Below are positions 49,001-60,100 of a DNA stretch of 64,000 bases, piece by piece. Made by a program: the position numbers and the translations under genes. The notes under the pieces were generated by a model. That model was given only the letters and a program-made list of their open reading frames with translations, was not told the origin of the DNA and searched no databases. This DNA comes from Acridotheres tristis. Its lineage: Eukaryota > Chordata > Aves > Passeriformes > Sturnidae. Numbering within the stretch: the first letter of the stretch is position 1; the number at the start of each line of letters is the position of its first letter. The stretch covers positions 32,591,435 to 32,655,434 of the forward strand of contig CM072919.1 of the NCBI GenBank assembly GCA_037013685.1. Reading direction: 5' to 3'.

Positions 49001-49746
49001 GTTTGCAACTTGAATGGCTTGGCTCAAAATGTGACCACATTTTGCTGTTCAGTATTCTTGCCACCCGCTTGCAACATCCGGATAATATCTTGGGCCCTGC
49101 TGCCAGCTTGTGCGCTCTAGAGAACCCACGGATTTCACTGCGGATGCTGCAGAGGCAACTCATATTATTGGGCATAAAGCTTAGAGAATGCCAAGTCATT
49201 TGGGAGGCTTACTGTGACCTGAATGAAAATGACTCTTTCTTGGTCACATAAAATAAATGAGGTGTTCTATAAAAACTTTTCCTTTGCATTCCACCGACCC
49301 CTTTTGGATACATTTGAATGGCTTTGTGTAAAAAGGCAGCAAGCAACATGTCCTTAGTCCACATGGAAAACGGACTGTGAGATCCTATGACAGTGTAGTT
49401 CTTGGCCTTTAAAATATGCAAACCAGGTGAGGATTGCAAGGCAAGTCAGAGCTTGTTCTTGCAAGAGCAGATTCATTCCCAGACTTTGTGGAAGACAGGC
49501 AGCAAGCGTAGGCCTCAAGAAGCTGGTTAGCTTGAGTTTTATTAAACATTATTTAAGATTTATTAAAATCTTAAATTTTTCTTCTATTTCTTACCAGAAC
49601 TCCGCCGTGCTGTGAGGAGTAGTTTGTGGAAGAAAGCAGCTAGTATCCACGAACATGAATATGGACCAGAAGAGAACATTGATGAAGATACATATAAAAA
49701 GACATGCACTGTATGTGGCCATGAATTAACTTATGAGAAGATGTAA
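42892..49746 (+). CDS. XPA: XPA, DNA damage recognition/scaffold protein of nucleotide-excision repair (six coding exons)
   Basis: Joined exons 42892-43051, 43426-43554, 45640-45745, 47371-47536, 48155-48272 and 49598-49746 give 828 nt, or 275 residues plus TAA (human XPA is 273). All introns are GT-AG, and the lengths of exons 3, 4 and 5 (106, 166, 118 nt) equal those I recall for human XPA. Seen in the protein: a basic region near residues 30-50 ([21 protein letters not shown] minus its last residue); the ERCC1-binding motif DTGGGFF at 67-73; a Glu-rich run at 75-85; a C4 zinc finger with Cys107, Cys110, Cys128 and Cys131; a Lys/Arg-rich DNA-binding domain to about residue 240; and a C-terminal [13 protein letters not shown], the TFIIH-interaction end. 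Known role: nuclear scaffold that binds kinked damaged DNA, RPA, ERCC1-XPF and TFIIH. The start is the first in-frame ATG in a perfect GCCGCCGCC Kozak context. The ORF is intact. Convergent neighbour: NCBP1. Confidence 0.97.
43426..43554 (+). CDS. XPA: XPA coding exon 2
   Basis: Acceptor GCTCCCGCAG, donor CCCG|GTAATT; 129 nt, phase 1 to phase 1. It encodes residues 54-96: a short Gly/Ala/Arg stretch, then [13 protein letters not shown] (the TGGGF ERCC1-binding motif) followed by a Glu-rich acidic run. It is longer than the 111 nt I recall for human exon 2, and the extra residues sit in the low-complexity parts. Intron 1 before it is only 374 bp. Confidence 0.93.
43718..43850 (+). repeat. Long T-rich pyrimidine tract in XPA intron 2
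   Basis: Over 110 bp are almost only T with scattered C (CTTTTT... repeats) and few purines, starting about 165 bp after the exon 2 donor. The ORFs rich in Phe or Lys crossing it are composition artefacts. Confidence 0.85.
45640..45745 (+). CDS. XPA: XPA coding exon 3 (zinc finger)
   Basis: Acceptor TTTCCATTAG, donor TGCAG|GTATT, 106 nt. It encodes residues 97-131 plus two bases of Arg132. The full C4 finger is here: Cys107-x2-Cys110 and Cys128-x2-Cys131, separated by 17 residues including [13 protein letters not shown]. This is the signature that identifies the gene. Confidence 0.97.
47371..47536 (+). CDS. XPA: XPA coding exon 4 (DNA-binding domain)
   Basis: Acceptor CATCTTCCAG, donor CTACAG|GTATAG, 166 nt. 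It encodes residues 132 (split) to 187. The [11 protein letters not shown] and YLLKDCDL segments, KFIVKKNP-like [19 protein letters not shown], and Trp177 (the residue that corresponds to Trp175, which stacks on DNA in human XPA) are all present. Confidence 0.97.
48155..48272 (+). CDS. XPA: XPA coding exon 5
   Basis: Acceptor CATCCTGTAG, donor AAAG|GTAAAG, 118 nt. It encodes residues 188-226 plus one base of Glu227: [15 protein letters not shown], then the highly basic helix ending [13 protein letters not shown] that extends the DNA-binding domain. A second, pyrimidine-richer acceptor lies 34 nt upstream (AG at 48119-48120); using it would shift the frame, so 48155 is chosen because it keeps the family sequence continuous. 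Confidence 0.96.
48360..48520 (+). mobile_element. CR1 LINE 3'-end remnant in XPA intron 5
   Basis: GGAGGTTTTCAAGACGTGGG, TGTGACCTCATAGCTCCCTA, and GACTTGAGGTCCCTTCCAAC are the CR1 3'-terminal blocks. Same orientation as XPA. Confidence 0.65.
49598..49746 (+). CDS. XPA: XPA coding exon 6 (terminal)
   Basis: Acceptor TATTTCTTACCAG. It encodes residues 227 (split) to 275 and the TAA stop at 49744-49746. It contains [27 protein letters not shown] and the C-terminal Cys263-x2-Cys266 motif (CTVC), the part of XPA that contacts TFIIH. Confidence 0.97.
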
Positions 49747-49803
49747 TGTTAACGTATTTTTAAAATTTTGCTTTGTTTTTAATGATATTTTGTATTACAG
49801 TCA

Positions 49804-49809
49804 AATAAA
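49804..49809 (+). terminator. XPA: XPA polyadenylation signal AATAAA
   Basis: A canonical AATAAA begins 58 nt after the stop codon, followed within about 40 nt by a GT/T-rich stretch (GAAGTGTTCTATTTTTC). If used, the XPA 3'UTR is only about 80 nt. Known: human XPA also has a short major 3'UTR form. Inferred from sequence only. Confidence 0.75.
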
Positions 49810-49869
49810 TGATAATTATGAACAAGCTGTTGCCAGATTCTATGAAGTGTTCTATTTTTCAGTTGCAAG

Positions 49870-50539
49870 AAGCTCTGTGAAGAACAGTGGGCTTTGGCTT
49901 TTAAGCTAGATCTTACGGTAGAATATTGCACATTTGCAACAGTTCAACAATTGGTATCTTCTTAGTCAAAAGTTTGTATCATTGTACTTGATGCACTGAT
50001 GAAGGTGAACTTCCCACTGCCTTTCTGCTCACATCAGGAGAAAGGCTCCATTTTCTCCTGACTGTTGTCTGGTTTTCAGTTACTGGTCATGGGCAGGCAG
50101 AGGGCAACAAGCTGGTAGAGCAGCACTTCTGGTGGTGGAGACCTTATAATGAGGCAGACTCCTTTGGCTTGGATGCACAATTTCGTAAAGGTGAATTCTC
50201 TCTTAAAAGGAAAGCTGCCTGCTTCCTTGGGAAGTTCTGACATACCTCTACCGTATTTCTCAGGATAGAGTCCTTACATGTATTCTCTACATATTTTTTT
50301 CTTTTTTTTCCCCACAACTTTTGAAGCAGAGACCAAGGGTCAAGCCCTATCCTCAGGGCGAGAGGGAAGTAGCATTCCATGGTAGAGCTATTTTAAATGC
50401 ACCTGAATGATACTTGCTTTCAGTAGAGTGAATTCCAAGTTCAATTTCCAAATTCTAATTCTTGCAGCTGTTGGGGAATGCATGTGGAAATTGCTAAAGT
50501 GAAGGAACATGTTCTAGGGTTGTAGCTCTACATTTATTT
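49870..50539. other. Intergenic between XPA end and CR1
   Basis: No gene. A stretch at 49862-49918 is flanked by an acceptor-like TTTTTCAG and a GT, but it lies after the XPA stop codon and poly-A signal and is not supported as an exon. Confidence 0.6.
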
Positions 50540-53500
50540 ACCATTGTAAATATGGCAGATTTCAGGGAAGTCTCTGGAGGCTTCCTTTGTGAGCCTTGGC
50601 CACTATGGCTGTGCAGAACTGAAATTTTCCGTAGAACTCTGACATATTTGCCATTACAGAAATGTGGGACGCCTCCCATGGCTGGAGTGCTGCAATGATG
50701 GTAAGAAGCTCTTCCTTCAGAAGGGACAGGCGGGCAAGCAGAAGCAGGGAGGTGGCTCTGTACATTAGGGAGGGAGGGTTTTGACTGTGCAGAGCTCGAG
50801 GGCAGTGATAAGGTTGGATGTCTATGGGTAAGGATTGGGGAAGGGCCAACAAGGCAGAAATCCCATGGGGCTTCTGTTGCAGACCACCCAGACAGGATAA
50901 AGGGTGGATGAAATGTTCTATAAGAAGCTGGCTGGTGTTTCACAATCACTAGCCCTTGTTCTTGTGGGAGACTTTAATTTGTGGGATGTCTACTGAAAAC
51001 ATCAGCAGGAGAGAGGCCACAGTTTAGGAGGTTCCTGGAGTGTGCAGAAGACAAAGAACAGCTGGCCAGTGAGCTGTCCTGGTTGTGGCCAGGACAGTTA
51101 TTTTTTGCAGTAGCTGGGAGGGGCATAACCCAGACCCAGAAGATATCCTGTATCACCTCACACCATACATGGTGGGCAGAAGGGGGTCCTTTCCTGTCAG
51201 GGTAACATCGGGTTTCACAGGGTGGGCATTTGCATGTGAATTGATCATCTTTCTTGAACACCATATTAACATTGATACTGTTCAAATTGTTCTTATCAAC
51301 CCTTGATCTTTACCTTTCATGTCTCCAATTCTCATCCATTTCCTACTGTGAGGAGTGAGCAAGTTATGCATGGTTTGGAGTGTTTCAGTAGAAATGCTAA
51401 ACTGAGGAACACGATTCCTAAGCTACAATATGAGCATACCAGGGACAGTGGCCTAGTGGATCTGCTGTTCATGAACAGAGAAGGGCTGGTGGGATAGGTG
51501 GTGGTTGGAGGCCATCACAGAGACCATGAAATGATAGCTTTCAACCCTAGGTAAGTAAGGAACATGGTCAACAAAATATCTGCCTTGGTTTCCGGAGGGT
51601 GGACCTTGGCCTATTCAGGACACTGGTTCAGGGAGTACCTTGGGAAACAAGGGACTTAGTAGCAAAGAAGTCTCATGAAGATTGGCCATGCTTTAAAGAG
51701 GAAATCTTGAAAGACAGAGGAGCAGACTGTCACTACATGCCAGACTGGCCTGGTCTTCCTGTTCATCCTGGCTGAACAGGATGCTTCTGCTGTAACTCAG
51801 GGAAAAGAGATTATGACCTTTGAAAGAAGGGGTAGACAGCTCTAGAAGAGTACAAGGATGATGGCAGGTCATGTAGAGAGAAAATTAGAAAGATGAAAGC
51901 TCAGCTGGAACTCAATCTGGCCACCACTGTGAAATAGTGCTTTTATAAATACTTTAACAACAAAAGGAGGGTCAAGGCCAATCTCCATTGGTTATTGGAC
52001 ACATGGGAGGACATTGTCATTAGGGATGAGGTAAAGATTGAGATACTTGGGTTCTTTGCATCAGTCTGACAGAAAGATCAACTACCCTTGAGGCAACCAG
52101 ACCCTGAGCTGGTACACAGGGACAGGGAGCAGCACTGACCTCCTGAGCCATTAGACTCAAGGGTACTGAGGGAACCGGTAGAAGAGCTCACTAAGCTGCT
52201 CTGCATTATTTATCACCAGTCATGGATAACTAGGGAGGTCTAGGATGACTGGGTTGGCCAGTGTGATGTCCATCTACAAGAAGGGTTGGAAGGAGGATCT
52301 GGGGAACTACAAGCCTGTCAGCATCTGTAGTGGGATGGAATGGTTCATCTTGAGTGTGATCATACAGCACATGCAGGAAAATCAGGAGACTGGGCCCAGC
52401 CAAGACAGTTTTGGGAAAGGCAGGTCCTGCCCGACCAATCTGATCTGCTTTTATGACGAGGTGACCTCCCCAGAGGATGAGGGAAAGGCTGTGGATATTG
52501 TCTACCTGGAGTTCAGCAAAGCCTTTGACACCCTCTCTCACAGTATTTTTCTGGAAAAGCTGGCAGCCCATGGCTTGGACAGGGGCACTCTCTGCTGGGT
52601 TAGACACTGGCTGCATGGCCAGGCCCAGAGAGTGGAGATGAATGGTTCTGCATCCAGATGGGGACTGGTCACAAGTGGTGCTCCTCAGGAATTAGTATTT
52701 GGCCCAATCCTGTTTAAAATCTTTCTTGAGGATCTGTATGAGATAGACTGTACTCAGCATAATTCACTGATGACAGCAGGCTGTGTGGGAGTGTTGATCT
52801 GCTGGAGGGCAGAAAGCTCTGCAGAGGGATCTGGACAGGCTGGATTGATGGGCCAAGACCAAAGGTGTGAGGTTCAATAAGGCCAAGTGTCAGGTCCTGC
52901 CCTTGGGTCACAACAACCCCGTGCAGGCTAGGGCAGGGTAGCTGAAAAGAGGCCCAGTGGAAAAGAGCCTACAGGTGCTGGCCAGCATCTGGCTGGGAGT
53001 GTGCCCAAGTGTCTAAGAAGGCCAATGCCATCCTGGCCTGTATCAGCAAGAGTGCAACCAGCTTGGTACTGGTGAGGCCTTGAGATCAGTGTCCTGTTCT
53101 TCAATTCAGGAAGAACAGTGAGGTGCTGTAGTATGCCCAGAGATGATTGATGGAGCTGCTGAAGAGCTCAGGAGCAGCTGAGGGAACAGCGCTTGTTCAG
53201 CCCAGAGAAAAGGAAGCTCAGGGGTGACATTAGGTTCCCTGCAACTCTCTGAAAGGAGGCTGTAGCCAGGTGGGGGGCAGTCTCTTCTCCAACTGGGGAA
53301 AACAGTGACAGAACAAGAGGACATGTGGCCTCAAGCTGCACAAGAGGAGGTTTAGGCCAGACATCAGGAAGATTTCTTTACAGAAAAGGTGACTGGAGAT
53401 TGGAATGAGCTTTGCCAGGAAGCGGGGAAGTCACCATGCATGGAGCTGTTCAAGGAAAGACTGGACACGGCAGTGGCACGGTCTAATTGACACAGTGATG

Positions 53501-53570
53501 TTCAGTCTTAAGTTGGATGTGATGACCTCAGAGGTCTTTTCCAACCTAAAACTCTGTTTGTTTTAGAGAA
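50540..53570 (+). mobile_element. Degenerate near-full-length CR1 LINE filling the XPA-NCBP1 gap
   Basis: About 3 kb. The 5' part shows an endonuclease-region echo (WDASHGWSAAM then FRRD-like) near 50665-50730. RT follows in a 211-residue open stretch at 52245-52880 with GNYKPVS, VYLEFSKAFDTLSHS (RT catalytic-core region) and LVFGPILFKIFLEDL. The 3'UTR follows and ends near TCTTTTCCAACCTAAAACTC. Many stops and frameshifts: not an active element. It separates the two convergent genes. Confidence 0.88.
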
Positions 53571-54118
53571 GATAAGGTGCTCAGGAAGGGTAGATGATGC
53601 TTCCAGCAATAGGTGTTCACATTTCCAATGTTCTCCTCTGCAGCTATGCAGTAACCTGCCTGCCCACCGAGCAGAGCATTTAATGCCCTGCAAGACCTAA
53701 GAAAGTGGCATGGGGGCTTGGCTAGAGGCGGGAGGCAGGTCCCAGCAGGGATTTTCGAGGTTGTCCTCCATGTCATGGTTTCACAACCCAGCCTTGTCTT
53801 GGGTTCCCAAACTCCATTTCGGGGCAGATAGGGGTGGTCTGACTACTGCCCTTCTGTGGGCATGCTGCAGCATCCGCCCCACCCCACAGCAAGCACCACC
53901 ACCCACATCCTCCTGACCTCCTGCAGCAGCACTTCCCCTTCCCAGAGGACAAGAGGTGGCAAGGGAGAGGGAGAATTTCTACACTAGCACGTCCTTGCAC
54001 CTAGCAGCACATAACGCTTGCCTCACATGGCTGCAGGTGTGTTAGCATGACTTCTTTGCTTCAGTGTCCCCCAAAGAGACTGGACAAACACTCTCAGCAG
54101 CAACCTGCTTCACCTTCA

Positions 54119-54124
54119 TTTATT
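54119..54124 (-). terminator. NCBP1: Distal NCBP1 polyadenylation signal (AATAAA on - strand)
   Basis: TTTATT on the + strand reads AATAAA on the - strand. A G/T-rich stretch (GAGTGTTTGTCC on the - strand) lies about 40 nt downstream. It is the last such hexamer before the CR1-filled intergenic space. Confidence 0.5.
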
Positions 54125-57100
54125 TTTGTCTTTATGTATGCATTTTTTTCCAACCATACCACATTTGTACAACATCTTTACATTATCCACAACTTCGGAT
54201 TTCAGCAGTTCCAAGTTTCTCCAGTTAGTTGCTGGTATCACTACATAAGTATTTCACTCTTTCCTATAGATCCAGCCAATTTCCCAGACAAGTCGGGTGT
54301 ACACCATTAGACCTAAAAGGTGAAGGTGTCCAACAGACTTAAGAAATGCAATCAAATCTCATGCTCAAAGCTTGGCATGATTGGAAGTTAAATCAGTTTT
54401 GAAAGACATTGCTATTTGGTTTTAAAACACAGGATTACACTCAAGCATTTGCAACTGTATCCCCAGCATCAGTATTAGTCAAGGCTCAAAGAAAGTTACA
54501 GGTTTGCAAGTTCTAACTGCATTACCAGTTTTACAGAAGTCACATTTATAGTCAGAACCCTCACCATTAGTTACTATCAAAACTGATACTGACCCAAGCC
54601 AGTGGAAAAACTATTAAACTCCAATTAAAACCTTTAAAGTATTAAATGCTTCCTAAAAATAAAAAAAACCCAAGAAACTCTATTTGATTACTCAAGAACA
54701 TTAACAGAGAAAGATCTGAAGCATAAGTTCGTGCATGACTGACAAAATCCTTGCACAAAGCAAATTTACAACAAATAACAATACACCCTGAAAGAATGGG
54801 GGGGGGAAGGGATTAGTTAAGTCAGAAAGGGCAAGCAGAAAAAGTAGAAGTAACAGATCTAAGTCTATGAGGATATATCAGATTGCTACAGGCCACACGC
54901 AAAATTAGATGAACAGTCAAAGCAAAATGCTCAATTTTTTACCCTCCTTGCTTAGTCAGGAGGTCACTGGTCAATGTACAAATGAAATACATTTCTACGT
55001 ATAATACCTGAAAAAATAATTTGTACAGGAACAAAATTACTCAAAGCACATAATTTCCTAAGCTAAAACTAAATAGCACTGGGTATGAAATTTTTTAAAA
55101 CATTCACCTACAAAACGAAGATGCCATAAACAGCTTGGAAGCCCTCTGCACACTGACGGACCTGAGCACCTAAGGCGGCATCTCTGCCAGTCACCACTGC
55201 TCTCATGGTTCAGAACACTCTGGTTTGGTTCTCATGTACCTCACATTACTAGCCTAACTCAAAACTAAGCCTGCTCTATTTTCACTTGTGTTCTCCCAGT
55301 CTAAGCCTCCCTAAGTAATGTATCACTTAATTCGGCATTAAAACACTTCCTGAAGACATGGGAGCAACATGCTGCTGTCACATTTTAAAGCAAGGGAAGC
55401 GTAACAGATGCAGCAGTTGTTGCCAAGCCAAATGAGGTGAGAGCACTTGGTTCACCCACTGCCATTAAGCAGAAGGATTTCTGACATCCTGCAAGCCTAC
55501 AGGTCCAGCCCAGTGCAAATGTGATAGTCCAGTGAGTTACAGGCTGAAAGAAAAAAAACAAGCTCAGCACTGTCCTGTCCCGTTCTTGGCATCTGGGGCT
55601 GGAGCTCCCAACACCCAAGTAAGACTTGCAGCATTTAAGTCAGAAGTTTGTTCCACTCCAGCTCTTGCTTATTGTCTCTATTTATCAGAGAAGACTGCTA
55701 CCAAGAACAGTTCATGGTTTCTTGACCACAATGCAAAAAGAATTGCATTTTTCAGAAGTGGTCCATGAAGTTTCTCTACTGACTTTTTATAGATACTGTA
55801 ATAACTAGACAATATGTTTCAAAAACATATTTCAACTGTATTACATGTTCTTTTAAACTGTAAAAATCTATCTGGCTTGGTAATAAAACAAGTCTGTATT
55901 CTCTATGCTACTTTGTGTTTTACATGCCCAAAATAAAGACAGTTTTCCTATGTCATATACTAGAGAACTTAACACACTGCTCACTGAGAAGGTGCATCCC
56001 CTTTCATACTCACAAAGCACTATGAATTGTTCCTCATTTCTGCAATTAATTTGATTTAAGGGACAAGCAGAGGCAACAAATTCAATTGCCTGAGGCTCGC
56101 TCGCTTTTTTTATTGTGAAGTTAGGAATATTTTTGGGGGGAGGAGTGTGCCTGATTTTTACTTTTATATAGGCAAGAGGGGAGAAATAAAATTACTATCA
56201 TGAAGCGAAGAGTCAAACTAAATTAAAAGACAATAAAAAGAATTAATACTTTACTTCACAAATATCCCCTATTAGTCATATCTTTTAAGGCTTACGATGC
56301 TTACACAGTTTGTCTTTTTTTTAGAAGACTATTTTTATATAGGAGCACATGAAAGCCAGTTTTAGTCAAAAAAATTCTTCCATCCCCATGTTAAGTTTTG
56401 CCATTTAAAAAAAAATTTAATTCACTAAAGTCCTGCAGACAAGACTCTGTCCACGAATGATCCCTCAGGCCTGCAGAGCACAGAACTGCTGAAACACAGC
56501 CAGAATATGGTGGTCCAGTTCAGCTGTAAACAGGAGGTTCTCTAGCGTCACCATGTACTGTTGGATTATCTGGTGGTGCTGGCAGATAAAAAAACAAAAA
56601 CAAATCACATATATTTACTGCTTTTATATTTATATCGGAATAGGCGGAGAAGCCAAGATAGGCAAGGATCCTAAATGCTCTTATCTGAATTGTTTAGCAC
56701 ATCTAATTTCCACAACATAGCAGCCATGGATAAGAAAAGCATAATGTAGAGGCACTGCTGACTGCAAGAATGAAGCCTGTGCTGAAATCCTGCCTTGTGC
56801 TCCGTGTAATTCCTCACTCACAGACCCCAGATTGTGTGCCACTGTAGGTATCTTAGGAGAATCATGGTGTTTCTTTCCTTTCCTCTGAAGACACATCTAC
56901 TACCAGGGAAGGGTTCATCCCAAGGGAGAACTACACCACCCCTCCCATTCTTCAACACATCTTGTGCCCACACAGCTATAACTTCCTATAACTAATCACT
57001 TTCATCCAGCCACCTGTGCTTACTAACTGATTTAATACAGAGCCAAATATTCAAAAATCATGTTTAATAGATATTTACAAACCTCACTAAAAGGAATCCT

Positions 57101-60100
57101 GCAATATTTTAATTCCCTTATTTAGAACATGTCTATTTTAGCATTCTTGTTTGTTCATAACTTTGCCCTTACTAAAAACCTACAGTTAAGTGGAAGTCGG
57201 TGAAATTCATAATCCTGATTTTTTTTTGCAGTATGCTTACAATGAGAGAATTCTCCACTCAGGATCAGTCGCTCCACCAGATGGTGGCAGAGATTTGGCC
57301 AGAGCCAGAGTTGTGACCTGGCCCCACACCAGCCTCTGGGGGAGATGTGCTGCTGCCACCTGCTGCTACTCTGGTGGAGCGCTCAGCCCTCCAGCAACCG
57401 AGCTTTCCCAGCTAAGAATGGCCCTGCCAACACCCTTACAAACTGAGAAACAAAACTTACCTGCAGGAAGATCTGCTGCAACCTCTCTATACAGCTCTTG
57501 TACCAAGGTGTAAATACATCAATTCCACCAGTCTCGCAGCGAACCAAGTGCTCCGTTAACAACATAATAAAACGCTGCAGCAGAGGGGAAAAAAACACAA
57601 ACTTACTCAGTCTCATCAAATTAAAGCAGTATCCTAACCTCAGGTAAGAGGATCTGGGTGTCAGAAGCTTTGAACAGCACTGTGAGAAGAACTATTTTGC
57701 TTGGCAAATACCAAATTTAGTAGGCAAATAAACCAGTTACCTTCTCCTTGCTCAGGAAATTGTGTTGTGTGCTAGGAGAACTCCTCTGCTCCTAAGCAGA
57801 AACTCACCAGATCCTGCTCAGAACCAGTCTTTGCAGAGCGATGATCTGGACTCACTCTAACCCATGGTAAACTCATCAACCCCTTTCCATATTCTTACTT
57901 CACAAAAATGCCCAAGATAGCATGATTGCAAGATGCTGAAAGCTTATAAATCAGATGACTTTGACCATCATTACCTGGAATATAACAAGAAAGAGATTCT
58001 TCTGCTCACTCTGAGCTGACTCTACTTTTTCCTGCAAGCGCTCTATCTGTTCTTCCAGCGGTCCATCTTCCCGATCGGTGCTTCGGTCATCGTCATCATC
58101 ATCATCATCACTGTCACGCTGTAAATGACAACAACACAGGACTTAACCAGTAATTTGCCAGGTGTGAATACCATTAATACCCACCAGTTCTACGTGTGAA
58201 AAGGCCTGCAGAACAATTGCAGACAATTCCAGATAAAAATTTGGAAGGAAAAATGCTAATATAGGAAAGCTCTGAAAAAAAATTATTACCAAGATTTTGG
58301 AGAAACTAGAGCAAGCATAGCGATTTATCAGAATTAAAGGGTTTTCCTCCAGGAAGGTGCTGTGGCTGACACCCCAGCTGAAATGCCCCTACACCAGGGC
58401 ATGCAGCATGGGCAGCAAACAGGAGCAATTGGAAGCCTCTGTGATGCTGGACAGTTATGACCCTATTGTCACTCCTGAAACTTGGTGGGATGGATCTCAT
58501 GACTGGAGCATGACTAACAGTGGCCACAGGCTGTTCAGAAGGGACATGAAAGGAGGAAAGAGACACAGAGGGATTGCCCTGTACATCAAGAGCTGGACAG
58601 AGTGTGAAGAGTGTCTGAAGAACAGCCATGAGCAAGAGGAAAGCTGGTGGGTAAGGAGCACAGGGTGGGGCAAGGAAGAGAGCCTGTGGTGGTGTCTGTG
58701 ACAGGCTCCGAGCAAGGAGACACCATTGATGAACTTTTCCTGCTCCAGCTGCAGGAGACATCACACTCACGGGCTCTTGTGCTGCTGGGGGCCTTCAACC
58801 ACCCCTGCACAAGCTGGAAAAGTAGCTGTAGGCAATCCTTGAGATTCTTGGAATGCACAGAGGATAAATTCCTGATCCAAGAAATAGACAGCTCTACAAG
58901 ACGGGAGGTGTCACTGGATCTACTGGTCACCAACACAAGGGGGCTAATGGGCAATGTGAAGATAGGAGGCAGTGATGATGCCTTGATGGAGTTCACAGTC
59001 CTGAGGGATATGGGTCAGGAAAGGAGTCAAGAGAGGCCCCTGAATTTTAGGAAAGCAGACTTTCAGCTTTTCAGACATAGTCAATGAGATTTTCTGGGAG
59101 ACTGCCCTCAGGGATGGGGAGAGGAGTAGAGCTGACAAGAGAGCAAAAGCTTGCAATCCCCAAGAGCAAGAAATCAGACAAGGAAGGCAGGAGACTGACA
59201 ACTGCTGGTCAAACTAAAAGGAAAGAAATAAAATGCAGAAGCAGTGGAAACAAGGACACATAACCTGGGAAGAGCATAGAGAAAAAGTTGGGTTGAGTAG
59301 GGGTGGGGTGGAGTGAGGAAGGCCAAGGCAAAGCTGGAACTGAATCTGGCAAGGGACACAAAGAATAACAGGAAGGTCTGTCAGCCAAAAAAGGGAAGTC
59401 AAAGAAGGTGTGTCCCCTGACAGACAATGCTGGTAACAACAAATGAAGACTGAGGTGCTCAAGAACTTATTTTGCTGCAGTCCTCAATGCTAACCCTTCT
59501 TCCCACATCTCTTGAGTGGATAAACAGCAAGATGGGGACTGGGAGAGCAAAGTCTCTCCTGCTCTAAATAAAGATCAGGCTCACGGCCACCTAAAGAACA
59601 TGAACACACTTCAAGTCTACAGGAGACAATGAGATGCAACCTAGAGTCCTGAGGGAACCAGCAGATGTAGTTGCCAAACCACTCTCCATGACATTTGAAA
59701 AGTCGTGGATGAAGTCCCAGCTGACTGCAAAGGGGAAAACGTTGTACCCATCTTTAAAAAGGGTAGAAAGGAAGACCCCTGGAACAAATGACCTGTGAGC
59801 ATCACCTCTCTGCCTGGGAAGATCTTGGAACAGATCCTGCTGGAAGCTGTGCTAAGGCACATGGAGGACAGGGATGTGATTTGCGACAGCCAGCATGGCT
59901 TTACCAAGGGCAAGTTCTGCCTGACCAACTTGCAGGCCTTTTATGATGGAGTGACTCCACCAGTGGACAAGGGAAGGGCAGCAGATGTCATTTATCAAGA
60001 CTTTGACATTGTCCTCCACGACATCCTTCTCTCTTAAATTGGAGAGAGATGGATTTGATGGATGAACTGCTACATGGATAAGAAATCGGTGGCATCCAGA

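Larger units (their letters stand above)
54119..56464 (-). other. NCBP1: NCBP1 3'UTR (predicted extent)
   Basis: AT-rich, repeat-free DNA runs from the stop codon to a - strand AATAAA at 54119-54124, about 2.35 kb, which agrees with the multi-kilobase 3'UTR known for mammalian NCBP1. A proximal - strand AATAAA at 56109-56114 could give a short form about 0.35 kb after the stop. No convincing ORF or transposable element is seen inside. The true cleavage site needs transcript data. Confidence 0.65.

Noticed and set aside
49862..49918. Possible extra XPA exon (flanked by TTTTTCAG and GT)
   Set aside because: It follows the stop codon and the AATAAA signal, and the XPA protein is already complete at 275 residues.
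52245..52880. 211-residue ORF with reverse-transcriptase motifs as a functional gene
   Set aside because: It is an open stretch of a degenerate CR1. Frameshifts and stops on both sides and a damaged catalytic region make it a fossil, so it is listed as a mobile element.
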